From: DASYVD01 sp050693035
GTDB lineage: Bacteria > Actinomycetota > UBA4738 > CALAEC01
NCBI GenBank assembly: GCA_050693035.1
Contig: JBOGWB010000096.1
Span: 1-29,061, forward strand
Length of the DNA: 29,061 nucleotides
Direction of reading: 5' to 3'
Shown here piece after piece: positions 14,098-22,493 of the stretch (within the stretch, counting starts at the first letter, position 1; each line of letters begins with the position of its first letter). The position numbers were made by a program, and so were the translations under genes. Below the pieces are notes generated by a model, which saw nothing but the letters and a program-made list of their open reading frames with translations, made no database searches and was not told the DNA's origin.

Positions 14098-16143
14098 GTG
14101 GTGAAAGCGGAGCGAGAAGAGCGGGCCGAGCGCCGGCTGTCGGAGGCCAAGCGGAGGGTCGAGGAGCTCCGAGACCTCATCAACAACCACAACTACCGGT
14201 ACCACGTACTGGACGACCCCGAGATCTCGGACGCCGAGTACGACGAGCTCGTGCGGGAGCTCCGGTCCCTCGAGGAGGAGTTCCCCGAGCTCATCACCGC
14301 CGACAGCCCGACCCAGCGGGTTGGCGCGAGGCCGTCGGACCTGTTCGCCCCGGTTCGGCATCGGAGCCCGATGCTCTCGCTGGACAACGCCTTCAACTGG
14401 GAGGAACTCAGAGCCTGGGGGGACCGTGTGGTCCGGAGTCTCGGGCGGGAGCCCGACTTCTATTGCGAGCTGAAGATCGACGGCGTGGCGGTCGCTCTCA
14501 CGTACGAGAACGGACGCTATCTGCGGGGTGCTACCCGCGGCGACGGATACGTCGGCGAGGACATCACCGCCAACATCCGAACGATCCGTTCCGTGCCGGT
14601 GATCCTTCGCGACGGGGACCATCCGCCGGTGCTGGAGATCCGCGGCGAGGTGTATCTGCCGATCAAGGCGTTCGAGAAGCTCAACGAGGAGCTCACAGAG
14701 CAAGGGATCCGGCCCTTTGCCAATCCCCGCAACGCCGCGGCGGGGAGCCTCCGGCAGAAGGATCCCGCCGTGAGTGCGTCGAGACCGCTCCGCCTCTGGT
14801 GCCACGGCGTCGGCGTGGCGGAGGGCCGGCGATTCGAGCGGCACTCCGAGGCGCTGGAGGATCTGAAGACAGCCGGGCTGCCGGTGAGTCCGGAGTCAGA
14901 GCTGGTCGACACGCTCGAGGAAGTCTTCAAGTACTGCGGCCGCTGGGAAGAGCACCGTCACGACGTCGACTACGAGATCGACGGCGTCGTGGTGAAGGTG
15001 GACCAGATACGGCTCCAAGAAGAGCTGGGCGCCACGAGCAAGGCCCCGCGCTGGGCCATCGCCTACAAATTCCCGCCCGAGGAGCGCACCACGCTCCTAC
15101 GAGGGATCTTCGTCCACACCGGAAGGACCGGGGTCGTTACTCCTTTCGCTCAGCTCGAGCCGGTCTTCGTCGGTGGGGTCACCGTGACCACGGCCACGCT
15201 TCACAACGACGACGAGGTGAAGCGGAAGGACGTGCGTCCGGGTGACACCGTCATCGTCCGGCGGGCGGGAGATGTGATCCCTGAGGTGGTCGGTCCGGTC
15301 ATCTCGAGACGACCGAAAGGCGCCAAGCCGTGGCGGTTCCCGAAGAAGTGTCTGTCCTGCGGGACCGCCCTGGTTCGCGAAGGGGCGTACTGGAGATGTC
15401 CGAACCGCCGCGGGTGCCCGTCCCAGAACATCGAATGGCTCTTCGCGTTCGCCTCTCGAGGGGCCATGGACATCGAGGGGCTCGGCTACAAGACAGCCCT
15501 CCTCCTCCTGGACATGGGCTGGGTGAAGGATCCTGCCGACCTCTACTCCCTGGAGGCGGAACAGCTGGCGCAGCTCCCCGGCTTCAAGGAGAAGAAGATC
15601 CAGAATCTCCTCACGGGGATCGAAGGGTCCAAGGGCCGACCGCTGTGGCGCCTTCTGGTCGCCCTGAACATCCCGCACGTGGGATCGCACACGGCGCAGG
15701 TTCTCGCGGAAGCATTTGGATCGATCGACAGGCTGGTGGACGCGTCCGTCGAAGGGCTGGAGGCCGTGGAGGAGATCGGCCCCATCGTTGCGCGGGCCGT
15801 CCAGGGCTGGTTCCATGACCGGAGCAATCGAGGGTTGCTGGACAAGCTGCGGAAGGCCGGGGTCCGCATGGCCGACGAGCCCCGGAAGGAGAGGGCGGAC
15901 GGGCCCCTTTCCGGAAAGACCATCGTGCTGACCGGAGGGCTCGAGTCCATGAGCAGGGAGGAGGCGACGAAGGCGGCAGGCGAGGCCGGGGCCCGGGTGG
16001 CCTCGAGCGTGTCGAAGAAGACAGACTTCGTCGTGGCCGGGTCCGACCCGGGTACGAAGTACGACAAGGCCGTGCAGCTCGGCGTGGAGATCATCGACGA
16101 ACAGGGGTTCCTGAAGAGGCTGGGACGGAGGAAGGGAGCGTAG
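14098..16143 (+). CDS. ligA: NAD+-dependent DNA ligase
   Basis: A 681-residue ligase that seals nicks with a 3'-OH and 5'-phosphate in replication and repair, using NAD+. Domains in order: Ia (NYRYHVLDDPEISDAEYDEL, residues ~32-51, which binds the NMN half), adenylation domain with the AMP-accepting lysine K126 in CELKIDGVAVAL, OB-fold with TGRTGVVTPFAQLEPV, and a Cys4 zinc finger (CLSCGTALV...CPNRRGCPS, near residue 420-440). Helix-hairpin-helix repeats then include LPGFKEKKIQNLL, and a C-terminal BRCT domain carries GKTIVLTGGLESMSREEA and ends with ASSVSKKTDFVVAG. Length and order are those of a complete LigA. The gene precedes gatCAB as in many actinobacteria. Confidence 0.98.
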   Translation: MVKAEREERAERRLSEAKRRVEELRDLINNHNYRYHVLDDPEISDAEYDELVRELRSLEEEFPELITADSPTQRVGARPSDLFAPVRHRSPMLSLDNAFNWEELRAWGDRVVRSLGREPDFYCELKIDGVAVALTYENGRYLRGATRGDGYVGEDITANIRTIRSVPVILRDGDHPPVLEIRGEVYLPIKAFEKLNEELTEQGIRPFANPRNAAAGSLRQKDPAVSASRPLRLWCHGVGVAEGRRFERHSEALEDLKTAGLPVSPESELVDTLEEVFKYCGRWEEHRHDVDYEIDGVVVKVDQIRLQEELGATSKAPRWAIAYKFPPEERTTLLRGIFVHTGRTGVVTPFAQLEPVFVGGVTVTTATLHNDDEVKRKDVRPGDTVIVRRAGDVIPEVVGPVISRRPKGAKPWRFPKKCLSCGTALVREGAYWRCPNRRGCPSQNIEWLFAFASRGAMDIEGLGYKTALLLLDMGWVKDPADLYSLEAEQLAQLPGFKEKKIQNLLTGIEGSKGRPLWRLLVALNIPHVGSHTAQVLAEAFGSIDRLVDASVEGLEAVEEIGPIVARAVQGWFHDRSNRGLLDKLRKAGVRMADEPRKERADGPLSGKTIVLTGGLESMSREEATKAAGEAGARVASSVSKKTDFVVAGSDPGTKYDKAVQLGVEIIDEQGFLKRLGRRKGA

Positions 16144-16145
16144 AC

Positions 16146-16307
16146 ATGACCGGAAGGACGTTTGGGAGAAAGTTCGGCGTCAGCGCCATCTTGCTGATCG
16201 TCGCGGTCGCGCTGTTCTTGTTGGACGCCTTCGGGGCCTCCCTCGGAGATCTCAACCTGATCCCATTGGGCCTCGCGGCCTTCGCGGCATCGTTCTTCGT
16301 CGCCTGA
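16146..16307 (+). CDS. 53-aa membrane protein directly downstream of ligA
   Basis: ATG at 16146 lies 2 nt after the ligA stop. The translated 53 residues contain a basic start (MTGRTFGRKF), a hydrophobic helix (GVSAILLIVAVALFLLDAF) and a second hydrophobic segment (LIPLGLAAFAASFFVA) that runs to the stop. No family is recognised; similar two-helix small proteins are common but rarely studied. The GGACGGAGGAAGGGAG-like end of ligA supplies a ribosome site. Its tight spacing suggests co-expression with ligA. Confidence 0.6.
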   Translation: MTGRTFGRKFGVSAILLIVAVALFLLDAFGASLGDLNLIPLGLAAFAASFFVA

Positions 16308-16342
16308 GCCCGTCGGAGGGCGAGACGCGTTCTCCGCTCGGC

Positions 16343-16348
16343 TAGACT
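16343..16348 (+). promoter_or_regulatory. Leaderless-type -10 hexamer of gatC
   Basis: TAGACT, 6 nt, then GTG at 16355. No Shine-Dalgarno precedes the GTG. Confidence 0.5.
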
Positions 16349-16354
16349 CGGTTC

Positions 16355-16645
16355 GTGCCTGTCGAGATCGACGTCGATCACGTGGCCAGGCTGGCCCGGC
16401 TGGCGCTCACCGACGAGGAGCGGGAGCGCTTCCGGCAGCAGCTGGTGCAGATCCTGGAGCACGCCGAGCGCGTTCGGGAGGTGGCGGCCGAGGACGTTCC
16501 TCCCACGTCGCAGCCGGTCCCTCTGCGCAACGTCCTGCGAGACGACACACCTCGCCCGTCGCTCACCCAAGACGAGGCCGTGGCCAACGCTCCCGAAGTG
16601 GAGGCAGGCCGGTTCAAGGTTCCCCGGATCATCGAGGGGGAGTAA
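16355..16645 (+). CDS. gatC: Asp-tRNA(Asn)/Glu-tRNA(Gln) amidotransferase subunit C
   Basis: A 96-residue helper subunit that wraps around GatA and GatB and stabilises the complex. The family pattern is clear: VDHVARLARLALTDEERERF, QLVQILEHAERVREV, then a loop with PVPLRNVLRDD and a C-terminal FKVPRIIEGE. The product makes Gln-tRNA(Gln) and often Asn-tRNA(Asn) by amidating mischarged tRNAs. It begins the gatCAB operon with a leaderless-type GTG start and is followed by gatA after 3 nt. Confidence 0.96.
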   Translation: MPVEIDVDHVARLARLALTDEERERFRQQLVQILEHAERVREVAAEDVPPTSQPVPLRNVLRDDTPRPSLTQDEAVANAPEVEAGRFKVPRIIEGE

Positions 16646-16648
16646 CTC

Positions 16649-18151
16649 GTGCCCGACCTCTGCGACCTCACCGCTCACGAGCTGGGAGATGCCCTTCGTT
16701 CCGGTGAGGCCAGCGCCCTCGACGTCGCGGAGTCCTCCATCCGACGCATCGAAGCCGTCGACGACCGAACGAAGGCATTCCTCACGCTCACGCCGGGCCA
16801 GGCACGGGAGCGGGCCCGGGCCATCGACGAGCGGCTCTCCTCCAAGGAGGAGGTATCGGCCACCGCCGGCATCCCCCTGGCGCTGAAGGACGTCCTGTGC
16901 ACACGGGAGATCACCACGACCTGCGGGTCGAAGATCCTCCAAAACTACGTGCCGCCGTACGACTGCACACCGTGGGCCCGGCTGTCCGCCGCGGGCTCCG
17001 TGCTCATCGGCAAGACCAACTGCGACGAGTTCGCCATGGGGTCCTCCACGGAGAACTCGGCGTTCTTCCCCTCGCGCAACCCCTGGGACCTCGACCGAGT
17101 CCCGGGGGGCTCCTCCGGTGGGTCGGCCGCAGCGGTGGCGGCGGGGGAGGCGGTGTGGGCGCTGGGGACCGACACCGGGGGCTCGGTCCGGCAGCCCGCT
17201 GCCCTCTGTGGGGTCGTCGGGATGAAGCCGACCTACGGACTCGTCTCCCGCTACGGGCTCATCGCCTTCGCCTCCTCGCTCGACACCGTGGGGACGTTCA
17301 CCCGGGACGTCCGGGACTGCGCCGTTCTGCTGTCGACCATCGGCGGGCACGACGAGATGGACTCCACGTCGATCCCCGAGCCGCCCAGGGACTACGCGAC
17401 CGGCCTCGACGGGGGAGTGGCCGGGCTGCGGGTGGGGGTGCTCCGCGGCTGGCTCGACCAGGTGCCGGAGGAAGGGGTCCGGGCCCGGGTGGAGGAGGCC
17501 ATCACGCGCCTCGAGATGCTCGGCGCCGAGATCGGGGAGGCCTCCATCCCGCACGCCGATTACGCGCTCTCCGCCTACTACCTGATCGCCCCGGCGGAGT
17601 GCTCCTCGAATCTCGCGCGGTACGACGGTGTGCGGTACGGACACCGGGCCGAAGCCGCTCGCGACGTCGTGGACCTCAACATGCGCACCCGGGGGGAAGG
17701 GTTCGGCGAAGAGGTCAAGCGCCGCATCATGATCGGCACGTACGCTCTCTCGGCCGGCTACTACGAGGCCTATTACGGACAGGCCCAGAAGGTTCGCACC
17801 CTGGTGATCCGGGACTTCGCCCGGGAGTTCGAGCGGTACGACGTGCTTCTCTCGCCGACCTCACCCACGACGGCCTTCCGGCTGGGGGAGAAGACGCAGG
17901 ACCCCCTGGCCATGTACCTGAACGACGTCTTCACCATCCCGGCGAACCTGGCGGGGAACCCGGCCATCTCGATCCCCTGCGGCCTCGACGAAGAGGGATT
18001 GCCGGTGGGGCTCCAGCTCATGGGGAACCACCTCGACGAGGCCACGGTGCTCCGGGCGGCCCACGCCTTCGAGCAGGATCTCGGGCAGGACTTTCGCCCG
18101 CCGCTCGCCAGCGAGGCCGCGGGCATGAGCAGCGGTATCGTGGATCCGTGA
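16649..18151 (+). CDS. gatA: Asp-tRNA(Asn)/Glu-tRNA(Gln) amidotransferase subunit A
   Basis: A 500-residue amidase-signature enzyme that hydrolyses glutamine and channels ammonia to GatB. The Ser-cisSer-Lys triad is complete: K80 in LALKD, S155 in PGGSSGGS and S179 in DTGGSVRQPA, one residue offset from the S. aureus enzyme. The conserved MKPTYGLVSRYG follows. The GTG start has a ribosome site (GAGGGGGAG) about 8 nt upstream, inside the end of gatC. The last 4 nt overlap the start of gatB (GTGA). Confidence 0.97.
   Translation: MPDLCDLTAHELGDALRSGEASALDVAESSIRRIEAVDDRTKAFLTLTPGQARERARAIDERLSSKEEVSATAGIPLALKDVLCTREITTTCGSKILQNYVPPYDCTPWARLSAAGSVLIGKTNCDEFAMGSSTENSAFFPSRNPWDLDRVPGGSSGGSAAAVAAGEAVWALGTDTGGSVRQPAALCGVVGMKPTYGLVSRYGLIAFASSLDTVGTFTRDVRDCAVLLSTIGGHDEMDSTSIPEPPRDYATGLDGGVAGLRVGVLRGWLDQVPEEGVRARVEEAITRLEMLGAEIGEASIPHADYALSAYYLIAPAECSSNLARYDGVRYGHRAEAARDVVDLNMRTRGEGFGEEVKRRIMIGTYALSAGYYEAYYGQAQKVRTLVIRDFAREFERYDVLLSPTSPTTAFRLGEKTQDPLAMYLNDVFTIPANLAGNPAISIPCGLDEEGLPVGLQLMGNHLDEATVLRAAHAFEQDLGQDFRPPLASEAAGMSSGIVDP
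18136..18141 (+). promoter_or_regulatory. -10-like hexamer inside gatA, 6 nt before the gatB GTG
   Basis: TATCGT followed by GGATCC and GTG at 18148 repeats the leaderless layout, although gatB should also be read from the gatC message by coupling. An internal promoter is possible but untested. Confidence 0.3.
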
Positions 18152-19608
18152 CCACTGTCGCCACGGACTACGAGACCGTCATCGGGCTCGAGTGCCACGT
18201 GGAGCTCTCCACGGAGACGAAGATGTTCTGCGGGTGCCGTAACGAGTTCGGCGCCGAGCCCAACACGCTCGTGTGCCCGGTCTGTCTGGGCCATCCGGGG
18301 ACGCTGCCGGTGCCGAACCGGCGGGCCATCGACTACACGATGAAGATCGCCCTGGCGCTGGGGTGCGAGATCGCTCCCCGGTCCCTCTTCCACCGGAAGA
18401 ACTACTTCTATCCCGACATGCCGAAGAACTACCAGATCAGTCAGTACGACCTGCCGATCGGCGTCGGCGGCCACCTCGAGGTCGATGTCGAGGGCGACGT
18501 CCGCAGGGTTGGCATCACTCGCGTGCACCTGGAGGAGGACACGGGGAAAACCGTCCACGTCGGGGAGACCGGACGCATCGCCGAGGCGGAGTACGCGCTA
18601 GAGGACTACAACCGGGCGGGTGTACCGCTGGTAGAGGTGGTCTCCGAACCCGACATCCGGTCGCCGGAAGAGGCGGTGACCTATCTTCGCGAGCTCCGGG
18701 CCCTCCTGGAGGCGCTCGGGGTATCGGACGTCCGGATGGAAGAGGGATCGCTCCGGTGCGATGCGAACATCTCCGTTCGTCCGGCCGGCAGTCCCGAATA
18801 CGGCGTCAAAGCCGAGATCAAGAACATGAACTCGATCCGCTCGGTGGAGCGTGCTCTACGGTTCGAGGACGATCGGCAACGTCGGGCGCTTACCACGGGG
18901 GAGGCCTTGGTCCAGGAGACTCGTCACTGGGACGAGGACAAGGGTGTGACCCTTCCCCTTCGCTCGAAGGAGTACGCGTTCGACTACCGGTACTTCCCCG
19001 AGCCAGACCTTGCTCCGCTGGAGCCCGACGGCGCGTGGATCGATCATCTGAGGGATGAGCTCCCCGAGCTGCCGGCGTCTCGCCGCCGCCGATTCGCCGA
19101 GCAGCACGGCCTGGATGCCTCCCACGCCCGGCTGGTGGCCTCCTCGAAGGAATGGGCCGACTTCTTCGAGGAGGCGGTTGCCCTGGCAGCGGACCCTCGC
19201 GCCGCGGCGAACTGGATGATCGGCGACCTGGCCGGCCTGCTCAACGAGGCCCGGGTGCCGCTGTCGGAGTCCCGAGTCCAGCCCCGACACGTGGCAGACA
19301 TCGTTCGGCTGATCTCACAGGGGACCATCGGGACCCCCCAGGCCAAGCAGGTCCTGGCGGAGGCGTTCGCCTCCGGCAAGCCCGTGGAGCAGATCGTCGA
19401 GGAGAAGGGGCTAGCTCAGATCTCCGACCAGGCCGCGCTGGGGACCGTCATCGACGAGGTCGTGGCGGAGAACCCGGGCCCGGTCGAGCAATTCCGCGCC
19501 GGCAAGGAGGGGGTCGTCGGCTTCCTGGTCGGCCAGGTCATGAAGAAGACGGGGGGTGCCGCCAATCCTCAGGAGGCTCAGCGCCTGCTCCGCGAGCGCC
19601 TGTCCTGA
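18148..19608 (+). CDS. gatB: Asp-tRNA(Asn)/Glu-tRNA(Gln) amidotransferase subunit B
   Basis: A 486-residue subunit that phosphorylates the mischarged glutamyl or aspartyl group and transfers ammonia to it. The N-terminal catalytic cradle has YETVIGLECHVELSTETKMFC, a zinc site made of CGC and CPVC, the FHRKNYFYPDMPKNYQISQYD block and HLEEDTGKTVH. The C-terminal YqeY-like helical tail, which grips the tRNA, ends in KEGVVGFLVGQVMKKTGG. The same frame is open for another 1.2 kb upstream through gatA, but that stretch is a high-GC shadow; the family start and the 4-nt overlap with the gatA stop place the start at 18148. Confidence 0.97.
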   Translation: MTTVATDYETVIGLECHVELSTETKMFCGCRNEFGAEPNTLVCPVCLGHPGTLPVPNRRAIDYTMKIALALGCEIAPRSLFHRKNYFYPDMPKNYQISQYDLPIGVGGHLEVDVEGDVRRVGITRVHLEEDTGKTVHVGETGRIAEAEYALEDYNRAGVPLVEVVSEPDIRSPEEAVTYLRELRALLEALGVSDVRMEEGSLRCDANISVRPAGSPEYGVKAEIKNMNSIRSVERALRFEDDRQRRALTTGEALVQETRHWDEDKGVTLPLRSKEYAFDYRYFPEPDLAPLEPDGAWIDHLRDELPELPASRRRRFAEQHGLDASHARLVASSKEWADFFEEAVALAADPRAAANWMIGDLAGLLNEARVPLSESRVQPRHVADIVRLISQGTIGTPQAKQVLAEAFASGKPVEQIVEEKGLAQISDQAALGTVIDEVVAENPGPVEQFRAGKEGVVGFLVGQVMKKTGGAANPQEAQRLLRERLS

Positions 19609-19620
19609 GGCTGGGATCCC

Positions 19621-19651
19621 GTGACCTGGCGATGTGTAGGACTCCGGTCAC
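19621..19651 (+). terminator. Possible hairpin after gatB
   Basis: GTGACC at 19621-19626 pairs with GGTCAC at 19646-19651 around a 19-nt centre, with two further G-C pairs across a bulge. It lies 12 nt after the gatB stop and is followed by TTT. The stem is short, so this is weak. Confidence 0.3.
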
Positions 19652-19713
19652 TTTGGAATAATCGGACCTGACGGTCGGGATTTCTCCGCCGGCCGCTCGG
19701 GGAGGTGACCGGC

Positions 19714-20229
19714 ATGCACTTCGACGTGATCGCCGCGCTCGTCGCGGGTTTCGTGGCGACCGCCGCGATGACCGTGGTCACGGGGTTCGCCAAGGTCAGA
19801 GGACTCACCCGGATGCCTTCGTTCGAGCTGATGACGGGGTCGATGGTGAGCCCGGATCTGGAGCAGGCTCGGAAGGCTGGTCTGCTCATCCACTACGGAT
19901 TGATGGGAACCCTTGTGTTCGGGACGGGCTATGGGGCCGTCTTCGCCATGCTCGACTCCTCCACCTGGCTCGACGGGCTGATCCTGGGCCTCATTCACGG
20001 TTTCGTCGTGGGGATGCTGTTCCTGCCGGCCATGCCTGTCCTCCACCCGCGCATGGAGCCGGCCCTGGCGGGAGCGGGAGGCCCGGTGGTCCGGGCGCGG
20101 GACGGCGTGTGGCTGAGGCCGCCGGGCGTCCTCGGCAAGGACTGGGGTGATGGAACCCCCGCCGGCGTGGTCGCCGGTCACGTCGTGTACGGGATCACGG
20201 CTGCCCTGGTCTACGGCATTCTCGCCTAG
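19714..20229 (+). CDS. Membrane protein of unknown function (about four helices)
   Basis: A 171-residue protein with hydrophobic segments near residues 5-25 (DVIAALVAGFVATAAMTVVTG), 58-80 (HYGLMGTLVFGTGYGAVFAML), 85-110 (LDGLILGLIHGFVVGMLFLPAM) and at the C-terminus (AGHVVYGITAALVYGILA). Each helix carries a conserved-looking histidine or glycine motif, but I cannot name the family. The ATG at 19714 follows a GGGGAGG ribosome site by 8 nt; the GTG at 19705 lies within that site and is less likely. Its TAG stop shares the palindrome CTAG with the stop of the convergent gene. Confidence 0.75.
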   Translation: MHFDVIAALVAGFVATAAMTVVTGFAKVRGLTRMPSFELMTGSMVSPDLEQARKAGLLIHYGLMGTLVFGTGYGAVFAMLDSSTWLDGLILGLIHGFVVGMLFLPAMPVLHPRMEPALAGAGGPVVRARDGVWLRPPGVLGKDWGDGTPAGVVAGHVVYGITAALVYGILA

Positions 20230-20645
20230 GAACGCCTCACCTCCGGCTCCCCTCGGCCTCGCGCCGCGGCGGCGAACGTCATGGCGACGGCGCTGGGCAG
20301 GTAGAACCAGCCGATCGAGGCCAGTCCCACCGCCACGAAGAGCCACAGGAACACCGTGGCCACGATCCGCAGGCCGCGCGATCCCGGCCGGAACCGTTCG
20401 CCCACCAGTGGAACGGCCGCCAAGATCACGGGGAACGCCGCCAGGGCCACGACCGCCGGGCCCTCCTCGGCCAGCAGGTTGGTGGAGCCGGTCTCAACGA
20501 GGGGCTCCACGCCCGGGGCCACCGCTCTCTCCGTCTCCGACCGGCCGAGCGGAAGGAACAACACGGCCAATGCCGCCGCCACCGCCAGGACCAGGGAGAT
20601 CCTGGCGGCGAAGGGTCCCCGGTCGGGCATCTGCGTCCTCGCCAC
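20226..20645 (-). CDS. Membrane protein of unknown function (about four helices)
   Basis: A 139-residue protein with a helix after a short basic start (ISLVLAVAAALAVLFLPLG), an acidic outside loop of ~30 residues, a second helix (AVVALAAFPVILAAVPLVG) and two more near the end (IVATVFLWLFVAVGLASIGW and LPSAVAMTFAAAA). No family is recognised. The GTG at 20645 is chosen because GGAGG lies 7 nt upstream; the ATG at 20630 is an alternative. The open frame continues upstream to 20843, but that part overlaps the PilT-like gene on the other strand and is rejected. Confidence 0.7.
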   Translation of the reverse strand: MARTQMPDRGPFAARISLVLAVAAALAVLFLPLGRSETERAVAPGVEPLVETGSTNLLAEEGPAVVALAAFPVILAAVPLVGERFRPGSRGLRIVATVFLWLFVAVGLASIGWFYLPSAVAMTFAAAARGRGEPEVRRS

Positions 20646-20742
20646 CGTGCTTCCTCCGTCCCCATTGTCCCCTAAAGGTGGGACTGGAGCGGGTCGAAGT
20701 AGGCCCAGAGGGCTCCTCCAGCGTGCCGAGAGGAAGATCGAC

Positions 20743-21834
20743 ATGCGCGATATAGACGCTTTGCTCGGGATCGTGGCCGAGTGGAACGGCTCCGACCTCC
20801 ACCTGAAGGCCGGGTCCGCGCCGCTGATCCGGGTCGACGGCATCCTTCACAAGGTCGAGCAGGAGCCCGGCCTGGACGGCCGAGACACCGAGGAGATCGC
20901 CCTCGGCATCATGCCGCCGGACCGCCGGGAGGACTTCCAGAACCGAAACGAGGCCGACTTCGCCTACGGCGTGGCCGGGGTGGGTCGTTTCCGGGTCAAC
21001 GTGTTCCGGCAGCGGGGATCGATCAGCTTGGTTCTCCGGATGGTCCGCGTGGGAAGCCCGACGTTCGAGGATCTCGGGCTCCCCGCTGTGGTGCAGACCC
21101 TGGCCGACGAGCCTCGAGGGCTGGTCCTCGTGACCGGTCCCACCGGGACCGGCAAGACCACCACGATCGGCTCGATGGTGGACCACATCAACGGGAACCG
21201 AGCGTGTCACATCGTGACCATCGAGGACCCGATCGAGGTGGTTCACCCGGACCGGAAGGCGTCCATCAATCAGCGCGAGGTGGGCGTCGACACCGACAGC
21301 TTCGTCGGAGCGATGCGGGCGGTCATGCGGCAGGATCCCGACGTGATCTTCATCGGGGAGATGCGAGACGCCGAGACGGTTCAGGCTGCCCTCGCCGCCG
21401 CCGAGACCGGCCACCTGGTCCTCTCCACGCTGCACACAATCAACGCGGCCGAGACGGTGAACCGGATCGTCGACTTCTTCCCTCCGTACCAGCAGCAGCA
21501 GGTCCGAGTGACGCTGGCGGGCGCCCTGCGGGGCATCATCTGCCAGCGGCTGGTTCCGCGGATCGGCGGCGGCCGGGTGCCCGCCCTCGAGGTCATGGTG
21601 AACAACGGCCGGACCGCCGAGCGGATCCTCGATCCCCTGCGGACCGCCGAGATCGAGGACGTCGTCCGGGAGAGCGGCTTCTACGGCATGCAGACGTTCG
21701 ACCAGTCGCTGCACACCCTGGTGACCCTGGGCCTGGTCTCCGTCGAGGACGCCATGGAGACGGCCTCCAACCGCCACGACTTCGAGCTCATGCTCCAGCA
21801 GTCGGGCGTGCCGGTCTCCGTGTCCACTCAGTAG
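20743..21834 (+). CDS. PilT-like type IV pilus retraction ATPase
   Basis: A 363-residue secretion/pilus ATPase. The N-terminal PAS-like domain starts with DIDALLGIVAEWNGSDLHLK. The ATPase core has Walker A GPTGTGKTT (132-140), an Asp box (ITIEDPIEVVHPDRKA-like), Walker B VIFIGEMRD (201-209) and the His box GHLVLSTLHT. These match PilT, the hexameric motor that pulls pili back into the cell. The C-terminal motif AIRNLIREGK, which PilT needs for retraction, is not preserved; the region reads NNGRTAERILD instead, so PilU-like or other roles are possible. The ATG at 20743 follows an AGAGGAAG ribosome site by 8 nt, and the longer frame upstream overlaps the divergent gene. No other pilus genes are in the window. 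Confidence 0.88.
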   Translation: MRDIDALLGIVAEWNGSDLHLKAGSAPLIRVDGILHKVEQEPGLDGRDTEEIALGIMPPDRREDFQNRNEADFAYGVAGVGRFRVNVFRQRGSISLVLRMVRVGSPTFEDLGLPAVVQTLADEPRGLVLVTGPTGTGKTTTIGSMVDHINGNRACHIVTIEDPIEVVHPDRKASINQREVGVDTDSFVGAMRAVMRQDPDVIFIGEMRDAETVQAALAAAETGHLVLSTLHTINAAETVNRIVDFFPPYQQQQVRVTLAGALRGIICQRLVPRIGGGRVPALEVMVNNGRTAERILDPLRTAEIEDVVRESGFYGMQTFDQSLHTLVTLGLVSVEDAMETASNRHDFELMLQQSGVPVSVSTQ

Positions 21835-21853
21835 CCGCGGCTTCCAGCGGGCC

Positions 21854-22384
21854 CTACGCTTTCCTCCACTCGTCGCGGAAGAGGGCCATGACGAGCGCAT
21901 CCGCATAGTCGCCGTCGAACCAGGCCTGCTGCCGGAGCCGGCCCTCCTCGACGAACCCGACCTTCTTGTAGGCGCCGACGGCTCGCTCGTCGTCGGCCAG
22001 GACCTCCAGGCAGACCTTCCTCATGTTGAGGTAGCGGAACGCGTACCCGACCAGCGTGTGGACGGCGTCCTGCCCGTGGCCCTGTCCCCAATACGCTCGT
22101 CCGAGGGAGATGCCCAGATCGCACAGCCCCCGGTAGTGATCGAGCTTGTCGAGCTGACACTGACCGATGACCTCCCCGTCCACCTCGATCACGAAGCGGA
22201 CGGTCGCGTCGTCGGGCTCTTCCGCCCAGGCCTCGACCTCGGCTTCCCAGCGGGCCCTGGACCAGAGGATCGGCGGGGAGTTGCTCACGCGGTGGGCGAC
22301 CTCCAGGTCCTCGAGCACCTCCCACAGGCGCTCCACGTCTTGGCGCTCGATCGGCCGCAGGACCACCCGCTCGCCGCGCAGCAT
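21854..22384 (-). CDS. GNAT-family N-acetyltransferase (RimJ/RimL-like)
   Basis: A 176-residue acetyltransferase. The start LRGERVVLRPIERQDVERL is typical of the RimJ/RimL group, and the acetyl-CoA pyrophosphate loop is seen in LGRAYWGQGHGQDAV. The C-terminal part, VLADDERAVGAYKKVGFVEEG, is the usual ending in which a late asparagine or similar residue and tyrosine help catalysis. Substrates range from protein N-termini to small amines or aminoglycosides and cannot be predicted. The ATG at 22384 follows a GGAGGGGGG ribosome site; the longer frame upstream overlaps the trpB promoter and gene. It converges with the PilT-like gene, 19 nt away. Confidence 0.85.
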   Translation of the reverse strand: MLRGERVVLRPIERQDVERLWEVLEDLEVAHRVSNSPPILWSRARWEAEVEAWAEEPDDATVRFVIEVDGEVIGQCQLDKLDHYRGLCDLGISLGRAYWGQGHGQDAVHTLVGYAFRYLNMRKVCLEVLADDERAVGAYKKVGFVEEGRLRQQAWFDGDYADALVMALFRDEWRKA

Positions 22385-22433
22385 CCGTCCCCCCTCCAGG
22401 AGAGACGGAGTGTACGCCTCGGAAGCGGCCGAG

Positions 22434-22463
22434 TTGACGCCCCGCTCGCCTCGCTCCCATACT
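22434..22463 (+). promoter_or_regulatory. Promoter of the trpB2 gene
   Basis: TTGACG (22434-22439), 18 nt, CATACT (22458-22463). An AAGGAGG ribosome site at 22481-22487 lies 6 nt before the ATG at 22494. No transcription attenuator or Trp-rich leader peptide can be seen in the short leader. Confidence 0.55.
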
Positions 22464-22493
22464 CGGATCCTCCCCGGAAGAAGGAGGCGCGCC

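Noticed and set aside
16091..17644. A 517-codon minus-strand frame opposite ligA, gatC and gatA
   Set aside because: It is a codon-position artefact of high GC; the plus strand carries three conserved genes there.
16897..18147. A 417-codon open extension of the gatB frame running through gatA
   Set aside because: It overlaps the conserved gatA frame, its translation is arginine- and glycine-rich like other GC-rich shadows, and GatB's family N-terminus begins at 18148.
20356..20742. N-terminal extension of the PilT-like protein by ~130 residues
   Set aside because: It overlaps the divergent membrane protein gene, lacks a ribosome site, and PilT family proteins start at the position used.
22167..22493. 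N-terminal extension of TrpB2 upstream of 22494
   Set aside because: It overlaps the GNAT gene and the TTGACG/CATACT promoter; the ATG at 22494 has a strong ribosome site.
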